Source: Clostridium aceticum
GTDB taxonomy: Bacteria; Bacillota; Clostridia; Peptostreptococcales; Natronincolaceae
Length of the DNA stretch: 64,000 nt
Direction of reading: 5' to 3'
NCBI RefSeq assembly: GCF_001042715.1
Contig: NZ_CP009687.1
Location: 434,001-498,000 of the forward strand
Within the stretch, counting starts at the first letter, position 1; every line of letters begins with the position of its first letter. Shown here one piece after another: positions 33,729 through 43,663 of this stretch. The position numbers and the translations under genes are program-made. The notes under the pieces were generated by a model. It was not told the origin of the DNA and did not search any database. It worked only from the letters and a program-made list of their open reading frames with translations.

Positions 33729-34498
33729 TTTTAGATAAAATTGTAGCCCATAAGAAAAAAAAGGTGGCAGAGGAAAAACATCAACTTTCTTTATCGAAGT
33801 TGGTGGAGAAACTTGACTGCATTCAGCCCCCTCGAAATTTCAAAAATTCCTTGAAGAAGGAAAATCAGTTGACAATCATTGCAGAAATTAAAAAAGCCTC
33901 CCCTTCAAAAGGTGTCATTAGACAAAGCTTTGACCCTTTAGAAATCGCTGAAGTTTATGAAGAAAGCTGTGTAGAAGCTATGTCTGTACTGACAGAAGAT
34001 AAGTTTTTTCAAGGAAGTGACGACTATTTAAAACAAGTAAGAAAGACTACCTCCTGCCCACTGCTTAGAAAGGATTTTATCATAGAGGCATATCAAGTCT
34101 ACCAATCAAAGCTGTTGGGGGCAGACGCTATTTTGTTGATAGCTGCAATATTGACAAAACAACAATTAATAGAATTTCAAAGAATCGCAGAGCAGGTAGG
34201 GCTCTATTGTCTATTGGAGGTCCACAATGAGGAGGAATTAGATAAAGTGCTGGAGGCGGGAGGAGAAATTATTGGTATCAACAATAGAAATTTAAAAACC
34301 TTTGAAACCACCTTAAAGACCACAGAAAAGTTAATCTCCTCTGTTCCTAAAAATAAAGTGATTGTAAGTGAAAGTGGCATCCATACAAGAGAAGATATGC
34401 AGTTTCTACAAAAACTAGGTGTGAATGCTGTCTTGATAGGGGAAGGTTTTATGGTGGCGGAGGATATAGGAAAAAAGATCAGGGAACTTAGGGGGTGA
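33725..34498 (+). CDS. trpC: Indole-3-glycerol phosphate synthase
   Basis: A 257-residue TrpC barrel. IIAEIKKASPSKG, SVLTEDKFFQGS, LLRKDFIIEAYQVYQS, GINNRNL and VSESGI carry the catalytic Lys/Glu and phosphate-binding loops. Separate from TrpF here (not the fused TrpCF of enterics). Translationally coupled to trpD (ATGA) and to trpF. Confidence 0.95.
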   Translation: MILDKIVAHKKKKVAEEKHQLSLSKLVEKLDCIQPPRNFKNSLKKENQLTIIAEIKKASPSKGVIRQSFDPLEIAEVYEESCVEAMSVLTEDKFFQGSDDYLKQVRKTTSCPLLRKDFIIEAYQVYQSKLLGADAILLIAAILTKQQLIEFQRIAEQVGLYCLLEVHNEEELDKVLEAGGEIIGINNRNLKTFETTLKTTEKLISSVPKNKVIVSESGIHTREDMQFLQKLGVNAVLIGEGFMVAEDIGKKIRELRG

Positions 34499-34503
34499 AA
34501 GAA

Positions 34504-35106
34504 ATGACAGCCGTAAAGATATGCGGTTTGACAAAAAAGGAAGATATAAGCTATGTAAATCAATTGCGACCGGATTATGTGGGTTTTGTCTTTGCAGAAA
34601 GCAAAAGAAAAATCACAAAGGAGAAGGCAAAAAGTTTGATACAAGGCTTGGAAAAGCAGATTAAGACCGTGGGGGTTTTTGTCAATGCGCCTATAAAAGA
34701 AGTAAAAGAAATTGCCGCATATTGTGATTTAGATATATTGCAGCTTCATGGGGAGGAGGATCAAGCTTATATCAATGCTTTTTCCCAGAAGGTTTGGAAG
34801 TCTTTTAGAATCAAAAACCCGGATGATTTAAGTCAATTACAGCAATATGATACGGAGGGTTATTTACTAGATACCTATGTGGAGGGAGAATATGGAGGTA
34901 CCGGTAAGACCTTAGACTGGACTGGAATTGCACCATTGCCACAAAAAAGACCCATTATTTTAGCAGGAGGGCTTACTTCAGAAAATGTAGAGGAAGCAGT
35001 GAAAACCCTTAGACCCTATGCTGTAGATGTAAGCAGTGGTGTGGAGAGGGATGGATATAAAGACTATAGAAAAATAGAAAAATTTATAAGAACAGTGAGG
35101 GGATAA
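34504..35106 (+). CDS. trpF: Phosphoribosylanthranilate isomerase
   Basis: A 200-residue TrpF barrel with the start motif [28 protein letters not shown], the GGTGKTLDW phosphate loop and [13 protein letters not shown] 34504 has TAGGGGG 8 bp upstream; a GTG at 34495 overlaps the trpC stop but lies within the ribosome site. Catalytic Cys is in KICGL. Confidence 0.94.
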   Translation: MTAVKICGLTKKEDISYVNQLRPDYVGFVFAESKRKITKEKAKSLIQGLEKQIKTVGVFVNAPIKEVKEIAAYCDLDILQLHGEEDQAYINAFSQKVWKSFRIKNPDDLSQLQQYDTEGYLLDTYVEGEYGGTGKTLDWTGIAPLPQKRPIILAGGLTSENVEEAVKTLRPYAVDVSSGVERDGYKDYRKIEKFIRTVRG

Positions 35107-35107
35107 T

Positions 35108-36307
35108 ATGATGGCAAATGTATTACCTAAAAAATTTGGTGCCTTTGGAGGACAATTTGTTCCTGAGACTTTAATGAAGGCATTGATTGAGCTAGAGGAG
35201 GCATTTCTTCAGGCTAAGGAAGATGCAGGTTTTCAAGAAGCTTATCAACACTATGTAAAGGAGTATTCAGGAAGACCGACACCTTTATACTTCGCAGAGA
35301 ATCTCACCAGAAAACTAGGTGGAGGAAGAATCTATCTTAAAAGGGAAGACTTAAATCATACAGGTGCCCATAAGATCAACAATGTTATTGGGCAGGTGCT
35401 ATTAGCACGAAGGATGGGAAAAAAACGGATCATTGCCGAAACAGGGGCAGGACAACACGGTGTAGCCACTGCCACTATATGTGCTATGTTTGATTTACAA
35501 TGTGAGGTTTACATGGGGCAGGAGGATGTGGAACGACAAGCCCTCAATGTATTTAAGATGGAGATGTTGGGGGCAAAGGTAAGGACTGTAACCTCTGGAA
35601 CCAGTACCCTAAAGGATGCCACCAATGAAGCCATAAGAGATTGGGTCACCAATGTGGAAGATACTTTTTATGTGATCGGTTCTGTTGTAGGTCCCCATCC
35701 CTATCCCACCATGGTAAGGGATTTTCAAAGAATTATCGGAGATGAAGCAAAGAAACAAATCCTTGAAAAAGAGGGAAGATTGCCAGATTATTTAGTGGCC
35801 TGCGTCGGTGGTGGAAGCAATGCCATGGGATTGTTTTACCCTTTTATTGAAGATAAAGAAGTGAAAATCTATGGGGTAGAAGCAGCTGGGTTAGGAGTAG
35901 ATACTGAACACCACGCTGCTACTATAACGAAGGGCTCTATGGGAGTGATCCATGGGATGATGACCTATTTACTACAAGATGATTATGGCCAGATTACACC
36001 AGTTCACTCTATATCCGCAGGTTTAGACTATCCCGGTATTGGGCCAGAACATGCTTATTTTCATGAAACTGGAAGGGTAAGGTATGAAGCTATCACCGAT
36101 GATGAAGCTGTAGAGGCTTTTCAGTATTTGACCAAGGTAGAAGGGATTATTCCAGCCTTGGAAAGTGCTCATGCTATTGCTTATTTGATGAAGTTAGCAG
36201 TTTATACCAAAAAAGAAGACGTTATTGTGGTGAATTTGTCTGGCAGAGGGGATAAAGATATTCATACGATACGCAAAGTGCTAGGAGGTAAAGAAGATGA
36301 AAAGTAG
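35108..36307 (+). CDS. trpB: Tryptophan synthase beta subunit
   Basis: A 399-residue PLP enzyme that condenses indole with serine. The PLP lysine is in [21 protein letters not shown], the phosphate-binding [10 protein letters not shown] and EPTGCHS-equivalent [16 protein letters not shown] are present. It is the trpB1 type that pairs with TrpA. It starts 1 bp after trpF and overlaps trpA by 11 bp. Confidence 0.96.
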   Translation: MMANVLPKKFGAFGGQFVPETLMKALIELEEAFLQAKEDAGFQEAYQHYVKEYSGRPTPLYFAENLTRKLGGGRIYLKREDLNHTGAHKINNVIGQVLLARRMGKKRIIAETGAGQHGVATATICAMFDLQCEVYMGQEDVERQALNVFKMEMLGAKVRTVTSGTSTLKDATNEAIRDWVTNVEDTFYVIGSVVGPHPYPTMVRDFQRIIGDEAKKQILEKEGRLPDYLVACVGGGSNAMGLFYPFIEDKEVKIYGVEAAGLGVDTEHHAATITKGSMGVIHGMMTYLLQDDYGQITPVHSISAGLDYPGIGPEHAYFHETGRVRYEAITDDEAVEAFQYLTKVEGIIPALESAHAIAYLMKLAVYTKKEDVIVVNLSGRGDKDIHTIRKVLGGKEDEK

Positions 36308-37097
36308 AATAACAAAAAAATTCCAACAATTGAAGGAAGAAAATAAAAAAGCACTGATTACCTATATTACCGCAGGAGACCCTGATTTAGATACTACGCA
36401 TCACCTTGTATTAGAGATGGAAAGGGCAGGGGCAGATATCATCGAGCTAGGGATTCCCTATTCCGATCCCTTGGCAGATGGTCCAGTGATTCAGAGGGCG
36501 GCTCAAAGAGCTTTAGAAGCAGGGGCAAATATCTCCTCTATTTTTCAGTTGGTAGAAAAACTTAGGGAAAAAACCCAAATTCCTCTTGTGTTTTTAGTGT
36601 ATTATAACTGTGTATTTAAATACGGGATAGAAAGATTTTTAGACAATTGTTGTAGAAGTGGTATAGATGGGCTAATTATACCGGATCTGCCTTTAGAAGA
36701 AAGAAGAGAGTTGCAAGAGATAATGAAAGGGTATCCAATAGATCTGATACCTTTGGTAGCCCCTACCTCTGAGGAACGTATAGAAGCAATTGTTAAAGAT
36801 GCTGAAGGGTTTATTTATTGTATTTCATCTATGGGGGTGACAGGAAGGAGACAGGGGTTTGATATAAACTTGGATAATTTCTTACAAAAGGTAAGAAAAT
36901 ATACTGATGTACCTTTAGCGCTTGGTTTTGGTATATCTACTCCTGAGATGGTAGAAAGTCTAAAGCACCTTTGTGACGCTCTTATTGTAGGAAGTGCCAT
37001 TATAGAAAAAATAGAGGAAGCAATTCCTAAGGGAGAAGTAAAGAAGGATGTATATGATTTTGTGAAAAAATTAGATGAGGCAAAAAACATTGCTTGA
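36297..37097 (+). CDS. trpA: Tryptophan synthase alpha subunit
   Basis: A 266-residue TrpA barrel that releases indole from indoleglycerol phosphate. [11 protein letters not shown], the catalytic Glu in [30 protein letters not shown] and [12 protein letters not shown] are conserved. It overlaps the end of trpB. About 150 bp then precede tyrA, with no clear terminator, so read-through into the aro genes is possible. Confidence 0.95.
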   Translation: MKSRITKKFQQLKEENKKALITYITAGDPDLDTTHHLVLEMERAGADIIELGIPYSDPLADGPVIQRAAQRALEAGANISSIFQLVEKLREKTQIPLVFLVYYNCVFKYGIERFLDNCCRSGIDGLIIPDLPLEERRELQEIMKGYPIDLIPLVAPTSEERIEAIVKDAEGFIYCISSMGVTGRRQGFDINLDNFLQKVRKYTDVPLALGFGISTPEMVESLKHLCDALIVGSAIIEKIEEAIPKGEVKKDVYDFVKKLDEAKNIA

Positions 37098-37249
37098 CAA
37101 CTGCTACAATATTCAGTAAAGTATTTAATTAAAATAAGTGTGACTTTAATTGTAGGTATATATGCTTTTAAATAAGCTATCATTTCTGTTTTAGTTTCAA
37201 TAGTTTTGACATTATTAAGAAAATCAGCAGATAAAAGGGGAGAAGAAAA

Positions 37250-38377
37250 ATGCAGAAATTTCAAAGGATTGTCATCATAGGCATGGGATTGATAGGGGGA
37301 TCGCTGGCACTGGCTCTAAAAAAGTCGGGGTTTACAGGTGAAATTATCGGTTACGATGTATCAAAGGATACTTTGGAAGAGGCAAAGATCCTTGGTGCCA
37401 TTGATACCTCTTATACAGATCCTAAAGAAGCAGTGAAAAAAGCTGATTTAGTGGTGATGGCTGTACCGGTGGGATATTATGCTGAAATCTTTAGGGAAGT
37501 TGCTCCCTTTTTATCTGAGGATGTTGTGGTGACAGATGTAGGCAGTGTGAAGGGGTATGTAGAGGATGTGGTGGATGCTTATTTGCCAAAGGAGATTCAG
37601 TTCTTAGGAGGGCATCCTATGGCGGGTTCAGAAAAGGGAGGTATTGGCGCCTCCAGTCCTTTTCTTTATGAAAATGCCTATTACTTTTTAACTCCTAATA
37701 AAAACACTAGAAAAGATACCATAGAGGCCCTAGAGATTTTGATTAAAGGCATCGGTGCTTTTCCTGTAGTTGTGGCTGCTGACGAACATGATAAAATTGT
37801 GGCACAGATCAGCCATATGCCACATTTAGTAGCGGTATTGCTGGCAAATACCTTGGATCGGAGAAATAGCATCTCCTATACACCTTTTGTAGGAGGAGGC
37901 TTTAGAGATACCACAAGGATTGCTGCAGGAAACCCCCATATGTGGCGGGACATTTTCTTTTATAACCAAAGAGAAATGTTAGAGGGAATAGAAGTATTAG
38001 AGGTAATGTTAAAAGAGTTTAGAGAAATATTATGCCAAGAGAAATCGGAGGAAGTGTTAGATACCTTAAAAAAAGCCAAAGCTATTCGAGATACTATACC
38101 TTTAGGGGCTAGGGATTACATACCACCGCTTTATGAGTTAATTGTTGACGTAGAGGACCGTCCTGGGGTGTTAGGGGAATTAACGCAACTTATTGGAGAT
38201 CATGCTATTAATATAAAGGAAATTGAAATACTTCATGCTAGAGAGGGAGAGAGGGGAGCAATAAGAATTGCTCTGTCTTCTAAAGAAGGTCAGGAAAAAG
38301 CCTTTAACCTTTTGAAAAACGGAGGATTTCCCTTAACTTATCGTAAAGGAGAGAGTGAAGATGTTGGCAACCAGTAA
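37250..38377 (+). CDS. tyrA: Prephenate dehydrogenase with ACT domain
   Basis: A 375-residue TyrA. It has the NAD motif GMGLIGGSLALAL (about 11-23), VTDVGSVKG, the catalytic LGGHPMAGSEKGG, and GGFRDTTRIA. A C-terminal ACT domain (about 295-370, LIVDVEDRPGVLGELTQLI) is the expected tyrosine feedback site. The ATG follows AAAAGGGGAGAAG. It overlaps aroA by about 17 bp. Confidence 0.94.
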   Translation: MQKFQRIVIIGMGLIGGSLALALKKSGFTGEIIGYDVSKDTLEEAKILGAIDTSYTDPKEAVKKADLVVMAVPVGYYAEIFREVAPFLSEDVVVTDVGSVKGYVEDVVDAYLPKEIQFLGGHPMAGSEKGGIGASSPFLYENAYYFLTPNKNTRKDTIEALEILIKGIGAFPVVVAADEHDKIVAQISHMPHLVAVLLANTLDRRNSISYTPFVGGGFRDTTRIAAGNPHMWRDIFFYNQREMLEGIEVLEVMLKEFREILCQEKSEEVLDTLKKAKAIRDTIPLGARDYIPPLYELIVDVEDRPGVLGELTQLIGDHAINIKEIEILHAREGERGAIRIALSSKEGQEKAFNLLKNGGFPLTYRKGESEDVGNQ

Positions 38378-39641
38378 AATCAATAAGATTCAAGGAAAAA
38401 TAACAGTTCCTGGAGATAAGTCCATTTCCCATAGGGCTGTTATGTTATCTAGTATTAGTAAAGGTGTTAGCAGAATTCAAGGTTTTTTAAGGGGTGAGGA
38501 TTGTCTCAGTACCATAGCTTGTTTTCAGGGTTTGGGTATTGAAATCGAAGATAAAGGGAAGGAAATCATCGTACAAGGAAAGGGTCTTTATGGTTTAAAG
38601 GAACCGATGGACGTATTGGATGCTGGAAATTCTGGAACCACCATGCGACTTCTTTCTGGTATATTGGCAGGACAGGAGTTCTTGACGATTGTCACGGGAG
38701 ATAGTTCTTTAAGAAAAAGACCTATGGCAAGGGTGGCTGTACCTTTAAGAAAAATGGGAGCTGTCATTGAAGGAAGAGATCATGGGAATTTAGCCCCCTT
38801 AGTGATCAGAGGGGGAAGCCTAAAGGCGATTGACTATGCCTCTCCTGTTTCCAGTGCGCAAGTGAAATCTGCCATTCTATTGGCAGGACTCTATAGCGAA
38901 GGTAGCACCATCGTAAGGGAAGAAATCACTTCAAGAGATCATACAGAAAAGATGCTGAAGTCTCTAGGAGCTAAGATTACAACAGGAGAGGGTAAAGTGA
39001 CGGTAGAAAAATCAGAACTTTATAACCAAGATGAGATACAGGTACCGGGGGATATTTCATCTGCTGCCTTTTTTATGGCGGCGGCAGCAGCTATACCGGA
39101 TTCTCATTTGATTATTGAAAAGGTAGGTCTGAACCCTACAAGGACAGGCATCGTTGATGTTTTAAAGGAAATGGGAGCAGAAATCGAAATAGACAATGTT
39201 TTTACAAGTGGTGGAGAAGAGATTGGAGACATTATTATAAAAGGAAAAAAACTGCAGGGTACTAGTATAGGAAAAGAAATTATGCCTAGATTGATCGACG
39301 AAATCCCTGTGATTGCTGTCATCGCAGCAGTAGCAGAGGGTAAAACCATCATTACTGGAGCAGAAGAGTTAAAGGTTAAAGAATCCAATCGTATTACCTC
39401 CATGGTAACAGAGATGAAAAAACTGGGAATCCAAGTAACAGAGTTGCCGGACGGTATGGAAATAGAGGGGAATAATAAAATAAGCGGTAGTACGGTAGAA
39501 AGCTATGGAGATCATCGTATCGCCATGGCGATGGCGATTGCTGGGCTATTTGCCAGTGACCCTGTAAAAATAAATAATAGTGAGTGTATCGCTGTATCTT
39601 TTCCAGAGTTTGAAGAAATGCTAAAGCAGGTTGCTAAATAA
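38361..39641 (+). CDS. aroA: EPSP synthase (3-phosphoshikimate 1-carboxyvinyltransferase)
   Basis: A 426-residue EPSP synthase. PGDKSISHRAVML is the N-terminal Lys/Ser motif, LDAGNSGTTMRLL and RKRPMARVAVPL follow, and KVKESNRI and YGDHRIAMAMAI complete the active site. ATG 38361 has AAAGGAGAGA upstream; a GTG two codons earlier is closer to that site. The LDAGNSGTTMR segment carries Gly-Asn-Ser-Gly-Thr, so whether this is a glyphosate-tolerant class II enzyme needs an alignment. Confidence 0.95.
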   Translation: MLATSKINKIQGKITVPGDKSISHRAVMLSSISKGVSRIQGFLRGEDCLSTIACFQGLGIEIEDKGKEIIVQGKGLYGLKEPMDVLDAGNSGTTMRLLSGILAGQEFLTIVTGDSSLRKRPMARVAVPLRKMGAVIEGRDHGNLAPLVIRGGSLKAIDYASPVSSAQVKSAILLAGLYSEGSTIVREEITSRDHTEKMLKSLGAKITTGEGKVTVEKSELYNQDEIQVPGDISSAAFFMAAAAAIPDSHLIIEKVGLNPTRTGIVDVLKEMGAEIEIDNVFTSGGEEIGDIIIKGKKLQGTSIGKEIMPRLIDEIPVIAVIAAVAEGKTIITGAEELKVKESNRITSMVTEMKKLGIQVTELPDGMEIEGNNKISGSTVESYGDHRIAMAMAIAGLFASDPVKINNSECIAVSFPEFEEMLKQVAK

Positions 39642-39679
39642 CTAAATATGATTACTGTGACAGAAAAGAGGGGAATGAG

Positions 39680-40501
39680 ATGAAATTAGGGTATTTGGGG
39701 CCGGAGGGCTCCTTTAGTCATGCGGCAGCAGTGCATTATGCACCTGATGCAACATTGATAGGGATGAAGACCTTCAAAGAGATTATTACAGCGGTGGAAG
39801 AGGGGAAAATCCAACAAGGGATTTTGCCAATGGAAAACTCTACAGAGGGGGCTGTTACGCAGGTAATGGATGCTCTCATGCATACGAAAATTTCCAAGAT
39901 TCAAGCAGAGATGATTTTGCAAATACATCATAATCTTTTCAGTGTGGAGGAGAATGTAGAAGATATTTTTTATGTCTTATCACATTCACAGGTTTTAGAA
40001 CAATGCAGAGGTTTTTTTGCAAATCACTTTCCTCAAATTACCTTGATTCCATGTGAAAGCTCCTCCAGTGCCTGCAAAATAGCAAAAGAAAAGGGTAAGG
40101 GTTATGGAGCTATTGGTAACAGTTGGGCAGGAGAAAATAATGGACTGAAGGTTCTTTATAAAGATATACAGGACAACATTCTTAATCAAACCCGGTTTAT
40201 AATCATTGGAGAAGGCACGACTGTACCTACCGGTAATGACAAAACTTCTATTGTCTTTTCTTTTCATAACGATGCTCCTGGTAGCTTGTACAGCGTTTTG
40301 CAGGAATTTGCTGAGGAAGGTATTAACCTATCAAGAATCGAATCCCGTCCTGCTAAAATAGAATTGGGAAAATATATTTTTTATATTGATTTTCATGGAC
40401 ATCAAGAAGACATAAAATCCAAGAAGGTATTAAGCCGCATTATGGAGAAAGTTAATACATTAAAGATTTTTGGCTCTTATCCTATTGGTAAAATATGGTA
40501 A
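39680..40501 (+). CDS. pheA: Prephenate dehydratase with ACT domain
   Basis: A 273-residue PheA without a chorismate mutase part. YLGPEGSFSHAAA is the start; ILPMENSTEGAV, SHSQVLEQC and the catalytic Thr region NQTRFIIIGE follow. The C-terminal ACT domain (about 190-270) has the phenylalanine-binding ESRPAK motif. It makes phenylpyruvate. The missing mutase is supplied by the fused gene at the end of the cluster. Confidence 0.94.
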   Translation: MKLGYLGPEGSFSHAAAVHYAPDATLIGMKTFKEIITAVEEGKIQQGILPMENSTEGAVTQVMDALMHTKISKIQAEMILQIHHNLFSVEENVEDIFYVLSHSQVLEQCRGFFANHFPQITLIPCESSSSACKIAKEKGKGYGAIGNSWAGENNGLKVLYKDIQDNILNQTRFIIIGEGTTVPTGNDKTSIVFSFHNDAPGSLYSVLQEFAEEGINLSRIESRPAKIELGKYIFYIDFHGHQEDIKSKKVLSRIMEKVNTLKIFGSYPIGKIW

Positions 40502-40513
40502 GGAGGAAAAAAC

Positions 40514-41650
40514 ATGTTTCGATTATTAACCGCAGGGGAATCCCACGGTAAAAGTTTGGTAGGAATGGTAGAGGGATTTCCCTCTAATGTAGCAATAGAT
40601 ATAGCTCAGATCAATAAAAATTTGGCACGACGGCAAGGTGGATATGGTCGTGGTGGCAGAATGCAGATTGAAAAGGATCAGGCAGAGATTTTGTCTGGCA
40701 TCAGAGGAGGAAAGACCTTGGGAAGCCCCATTTCTTTTCTCATCAAGAACAAAGATTATGAAAACTGGGAGCCCTATATGAACCCCATCGATGTAGATGG
40801 AGAGACAAAAAAAGTCACCCAGCCAAGACCTGGACATGCAGATTTAACAGGGGCCATAAAATATGGATTTTCAGATATTCGAAATGTTCTAGAACGCAGC
40901 AGTGCAAGGGAAACAGCAGTACGAGTAGCAGTAGGAAGCTTAGCACAACAACTGATGCAGGTTTTTAATATAGAAGTATTTAGTCACGTTACTGCCATCG
41001 GAGGAGCATCTTTTCCTGAGAAAATTAAGGATATAGAGAAGATTAAGGCAGCGGAATCCTCAGAGGTACGATGTTGCGATGCTAAAATAGAAAAGGCTAT
41101 GATTGAGGAAATAAAAAGTGCCAAAGAAAAAGGAGATTCCTTAGGGGGAATTTTTGAAATACATATTACTGGTGTACCCATGGGACTGGGAAGCTATGTC
41201 CAATGGGATAGAAAATTAGATGCCAAACTATCCTATGCTTTAATGGGGATTCAAGCTATTAAAGGGGTAGAAATAGGCTATGGTTTTCAGAATGCTCAGC
41301 GGGAGGGTTCACTGGTCCATGATGAAATCTTCTACAAAGAAGGTCAAGGCTATTGTAGAGAAACCAATCACGCAGGAGGTATAGAGGGAGGGATGTCTAA
41401 TGGTGAAAATATTGTTATCCGATGTGCTATGAAACCAATACCTACCCTATATACACCACTAAAAACTGTAGACATTGCTACGAAAGAAACGGTTTTAGCT
41501 ACGGTTGAGAGGAGTGACACCTGTGCTGTGCCGGCGGCCTCTATTGTAGGAGAGATGGTGGCAATTACTGTAATTGCACAGGAATTTTTAAGAAAATTTG
41601 GCTCAGATTCATTAGAGGAGATTATAAAACGATGGAAAGACTCTATATAG
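40514..41650 (+). CDS. aroC: Chorismate synthase
   Basis: A 378-residue FMN-dependent chorismate synthase. [62 protein letters not shown] and [11 protein letters not shown] are family signatures. The ATG follows AAGGAGG. It overlaps aroB by 19 bp. Confidence 0.96.
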   Translation: MFRLLTAGESHGKSLVGMVEGFPSNVAIDIAQINKNLARRQGGYGRGGRMQIEKDQAEILSGIRGGKTLGSPISFLIKNKDYENWEPYMNPIDVDGETKKVTQPRPGHADLTGAIKYGFSDIRNVLERSSARETAVRVAVGSLAQQLMQVFNIEVFSHVTAIGGASFPEKIKDIEKIKAAESSEVRCCDAKIEKAMIEEIKSAKEKGDSLGGIFEIHITGVPMGLGSYVQWDRKLDAKLSYALMGIQAIKGVEIGYGFQNAQREGSLVHDEIFYKEGQGYCRETNHAGGIEGGMSNGENIVIRCAMKPIPTLYTPLKTVDIATKETVLATVERSDTCAVPAASIVGEMVAITVIAQEFLRKFGSDSLEEIIKRWKDSI

Positions 41651-42678
41651 ATTTAGGAGAAAATAGTTACCCTATAGACATTGACGGTGGGTTAAGGCAA
41701 TCTATTCTGGATTATTTAGGAGAAGCTGATCAGTGCCTTTTGATTACCGATGAAAATGTTGATGGTTTATATGGAAAAGAACTTCAGCAACTTCTGAAGG
41801 AGAAGAAGATAGAAAAAATTGTATTACCTCCAGGAGAAGGAAGCAAAACCCTTGCTACGGTGGAGGGGATTTTACATAGCATGATCGAGGGTGGTCTGAC
41901 TAGGAAATCCCAGATCATTGCATTAGGCGGCGGTGTAGTAGGGGATATTGCAGGCTTTTGTGCCTCCATTTATATGAGGGGGATTTCTTTTATACAGGTC
42001 CCTACAACCCTATTGTCGCAGGTGGATAGCAGTGTAGGAGGAAAAACTGGAGTAAATATGCCTCAAGCAAAAAATATTGTCGGCAGTTTTTATCAACCAA
42101 AGTCTGTGGTAATTGATACTGAAGTGTTAGAAACTCTTCCTAAGAGGGAGTTGATGAGTGGCATCGGGGAAGTCATTAAGTATGGGATTATTTATGATTA
42201 TGATTTTTTATGCTATATAAGGGATGATTTTTCTGAGATTATAAATCTTAAGGAAGAGAGTTTAAAAAGGGTTATCAAAAAGTGTTGTGAAATTAAAGCA
42301 GAAATTGTTTCAAAAGATGAAAGAGAAAAGGGCTTAAGAAAGATTTTAAATTATGGACATACTATTGGTCATGCTTTGGAGGCAGTTACTCAGTACAAAA
42401 AATATACCCATGGAGAAGCGGTTTTAGTAGGCATGTATTATGAAGCTAAGATGGCAAAGACTATGGGCTTGATTAAAGAGGAATATTATCAGGAAATAGA
42501 GAATGTTATAAGGAAAACCGATGTTTCTCTAGATATAGCGTCATTTTCTTTAGAAGATTTAGTAAATAGCATGACAAAGGATAAGAAAAATCAAGATAAT
42601 AAGATCTCCTTTATCCTTCCCAGCGGTAAAGGAGAAGTAAAAGAAGTGCTGCTGTCTAAGGAAGAGGTAGTATGGTGA
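41632..42678 (+). CDS. aroB: 3-dehydroquinate synthase
   Basis: A 348-residue NAD/metal-dependent DHQ synthase: [45 protein letters not shown] and the metal ligands in GEVIKYG and [11 protein letters not shown]. It begins inside the end of aroC. The dehydroquinate dehydratase and shikimate dehydrogenase needed next are not in this cluster. Confidence 0.95.
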   Translation: MERLYIDLGENSYPIDIDGGLRQSILDYLGEADQCLLITDENVDGLYGKELQQLLKEKKIEKIVLPPGEGSKTLATVEGILHSMIEGGLTRKSQIIALGGGVVGDIAGFCASIYMRGISFIQVPTTLLSQVDSSVGGKTGVNMPQAKNIVGSFYQPKSVVIDTEVLETLPKRELMSGIGEVIKYGIIYDYDFLCYIRDDFSEIINLKEESLKRVIKKCCEIKAEIVSKDEREKGLRKILNYGHTIGHALEAVTQYKKYTHGEAVLVGMYYEAKMAKTMGLIKEEYYQEIENVIRKTDVSLDIASFSLEDLVNSMTKDKKNQDNKISFILPSGKGEVKEVLLSKEEVVW

Positions 42679-42692
42679 AGAGGTGAAGAAAA

Positions 42693-43472
42693 GTGAAGGA
42701 TTTGGAAACACTACGCCAAGAAATTGATGCATGTGATGAAATGATCGTAAAAAATTTTGAGAGAAGAATGGAATTGGTAATGGAGGTATTGGCCTACAAG
42801 CGAGAAAAGGGTCTGCCTGTATTTCATCCAGAAAGGGAGCAGCAGGTAATGGAGAAGGTACTGACAAATTTTTCTCATACCAATCTACCAGAGGAAATAG
42901 AACAGCTTTATACAGAAATTATGAGAATCAGCAGGAAGATGCAGTCTAAAAGACTTTTCCCTTATAGTATCGCTTTAGTAGGATTCATGGGGACCGGCAA
43001 AACCACTATTGCTAGAGATTTGGCAGAAAAATTAGAAATGACATCTGTAGACATAGATACGTTGATTCAAGAAAAGATGGGAATGACTATAGGAGAAATC
43101 TTTGAAAACTATGGAGAAGCCCACTTTAGAAAGATGGAATCGGATATGGTAGAAGAACTCAGCGTAGAACGAAATATGATTCTTTCCTGCGGTGGAGGTG
43201 TGATCTTAAGTCCTTATAATGTAATGAACCTCAAGAAAAATAGTAGGACGGTTCTTTTAAGAGCACTACCAGAAACGATTTTTCACCGATTACAAGGAGA
43301 CAGTTCAAGACCTTTGTTGAAGGGAAAAATGCATCTAGAACATATAGAGGCTCTTTTAGAAAAAAGAAGAGTTTTATATGATGAAGCAGCGGATCTTACT
43401 ATAGATACAGATGGTAAGTCAATTGATGAAATCAGTAAAGAGATTATTAAAAAGTTACTGCAGGAAAATTAA
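42693..43472 (+). CDS. Chorismate mutase - shikimate kinase fusion
   Basis: A 259-residue bifunctional protein. Residues about 1-85 are an AroQ-type chorismate mutase (LRQEIDACDEMIVKNFERRM, YKREKGLPVFHPERE). Residues about 90-259 are shikimate kinase with Walker A GFMGTGKTT, the shikimate-binding DIDTLIQEKMG, FRKMES and CGGGVIL motifs. The start is GTG 42693 behind GAGGTGAAG. It closes the cluster and gives both the kinase before aroA and the mutase before tyrA/pheA. Confidence 0.93.
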   Translation: MKDLETLRQEIDACDEMIVKNFERRMELVMEVLAYKREKGLPVFHPEREQQVMEKVLTNFSHTNLPEEIEQLYTEIMRISRKMQSKRLFPYSIALVGFMGTGKTTIARDLAEKLEMTSVDIDTLIQEKMGMTIGEIFENYGEAHFRKMESDMVEELSVERNMILSCGGGVILSPYNVMNLKKNSRTVLLRALPETIFHRLQGDSSRPLLKGKMHLEHIEALLEKRRVLYDEAADLTIDTDGKSIDEISKEIIKKLLQEN

Positions 43473-43505
43473 GAGGAGCTAAGCATAGCTTCTCTTAATT
43501 TTATT
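43467..43505 (+). terminator. Terminator of the trp-aro cluster
   Basis: Fifteen-pair stem AATTAAGAGGAGCTA (43467-43481) with TAGCTTCTCTTAATT (43486-43500), one G/T pair, loop AGCA, then TTATT. It overlaps the stop of the fusion gene. Confidence 0.85.
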
Positions 43506-43663
43506 GATCTTTGTTTTAAAGACCTGTTTATGAAAAAAATGTCTATAGTTGTTGGCGTATAATAGAGGGATTGAAAGAAAAATGTAGAACTAAGTAAAAG
43601 TAAATAGGAAATAAGTCTCGAAAAACAGTAAATAGCCTCAAAAAAACAGGAGGGGTATCATGT

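Noticed and set aside
34204-34644. A 146-codon minus-strand frame across trpC and trpF
   Set aside because: It covers parts of two certain genes in antisense and has no start signal.
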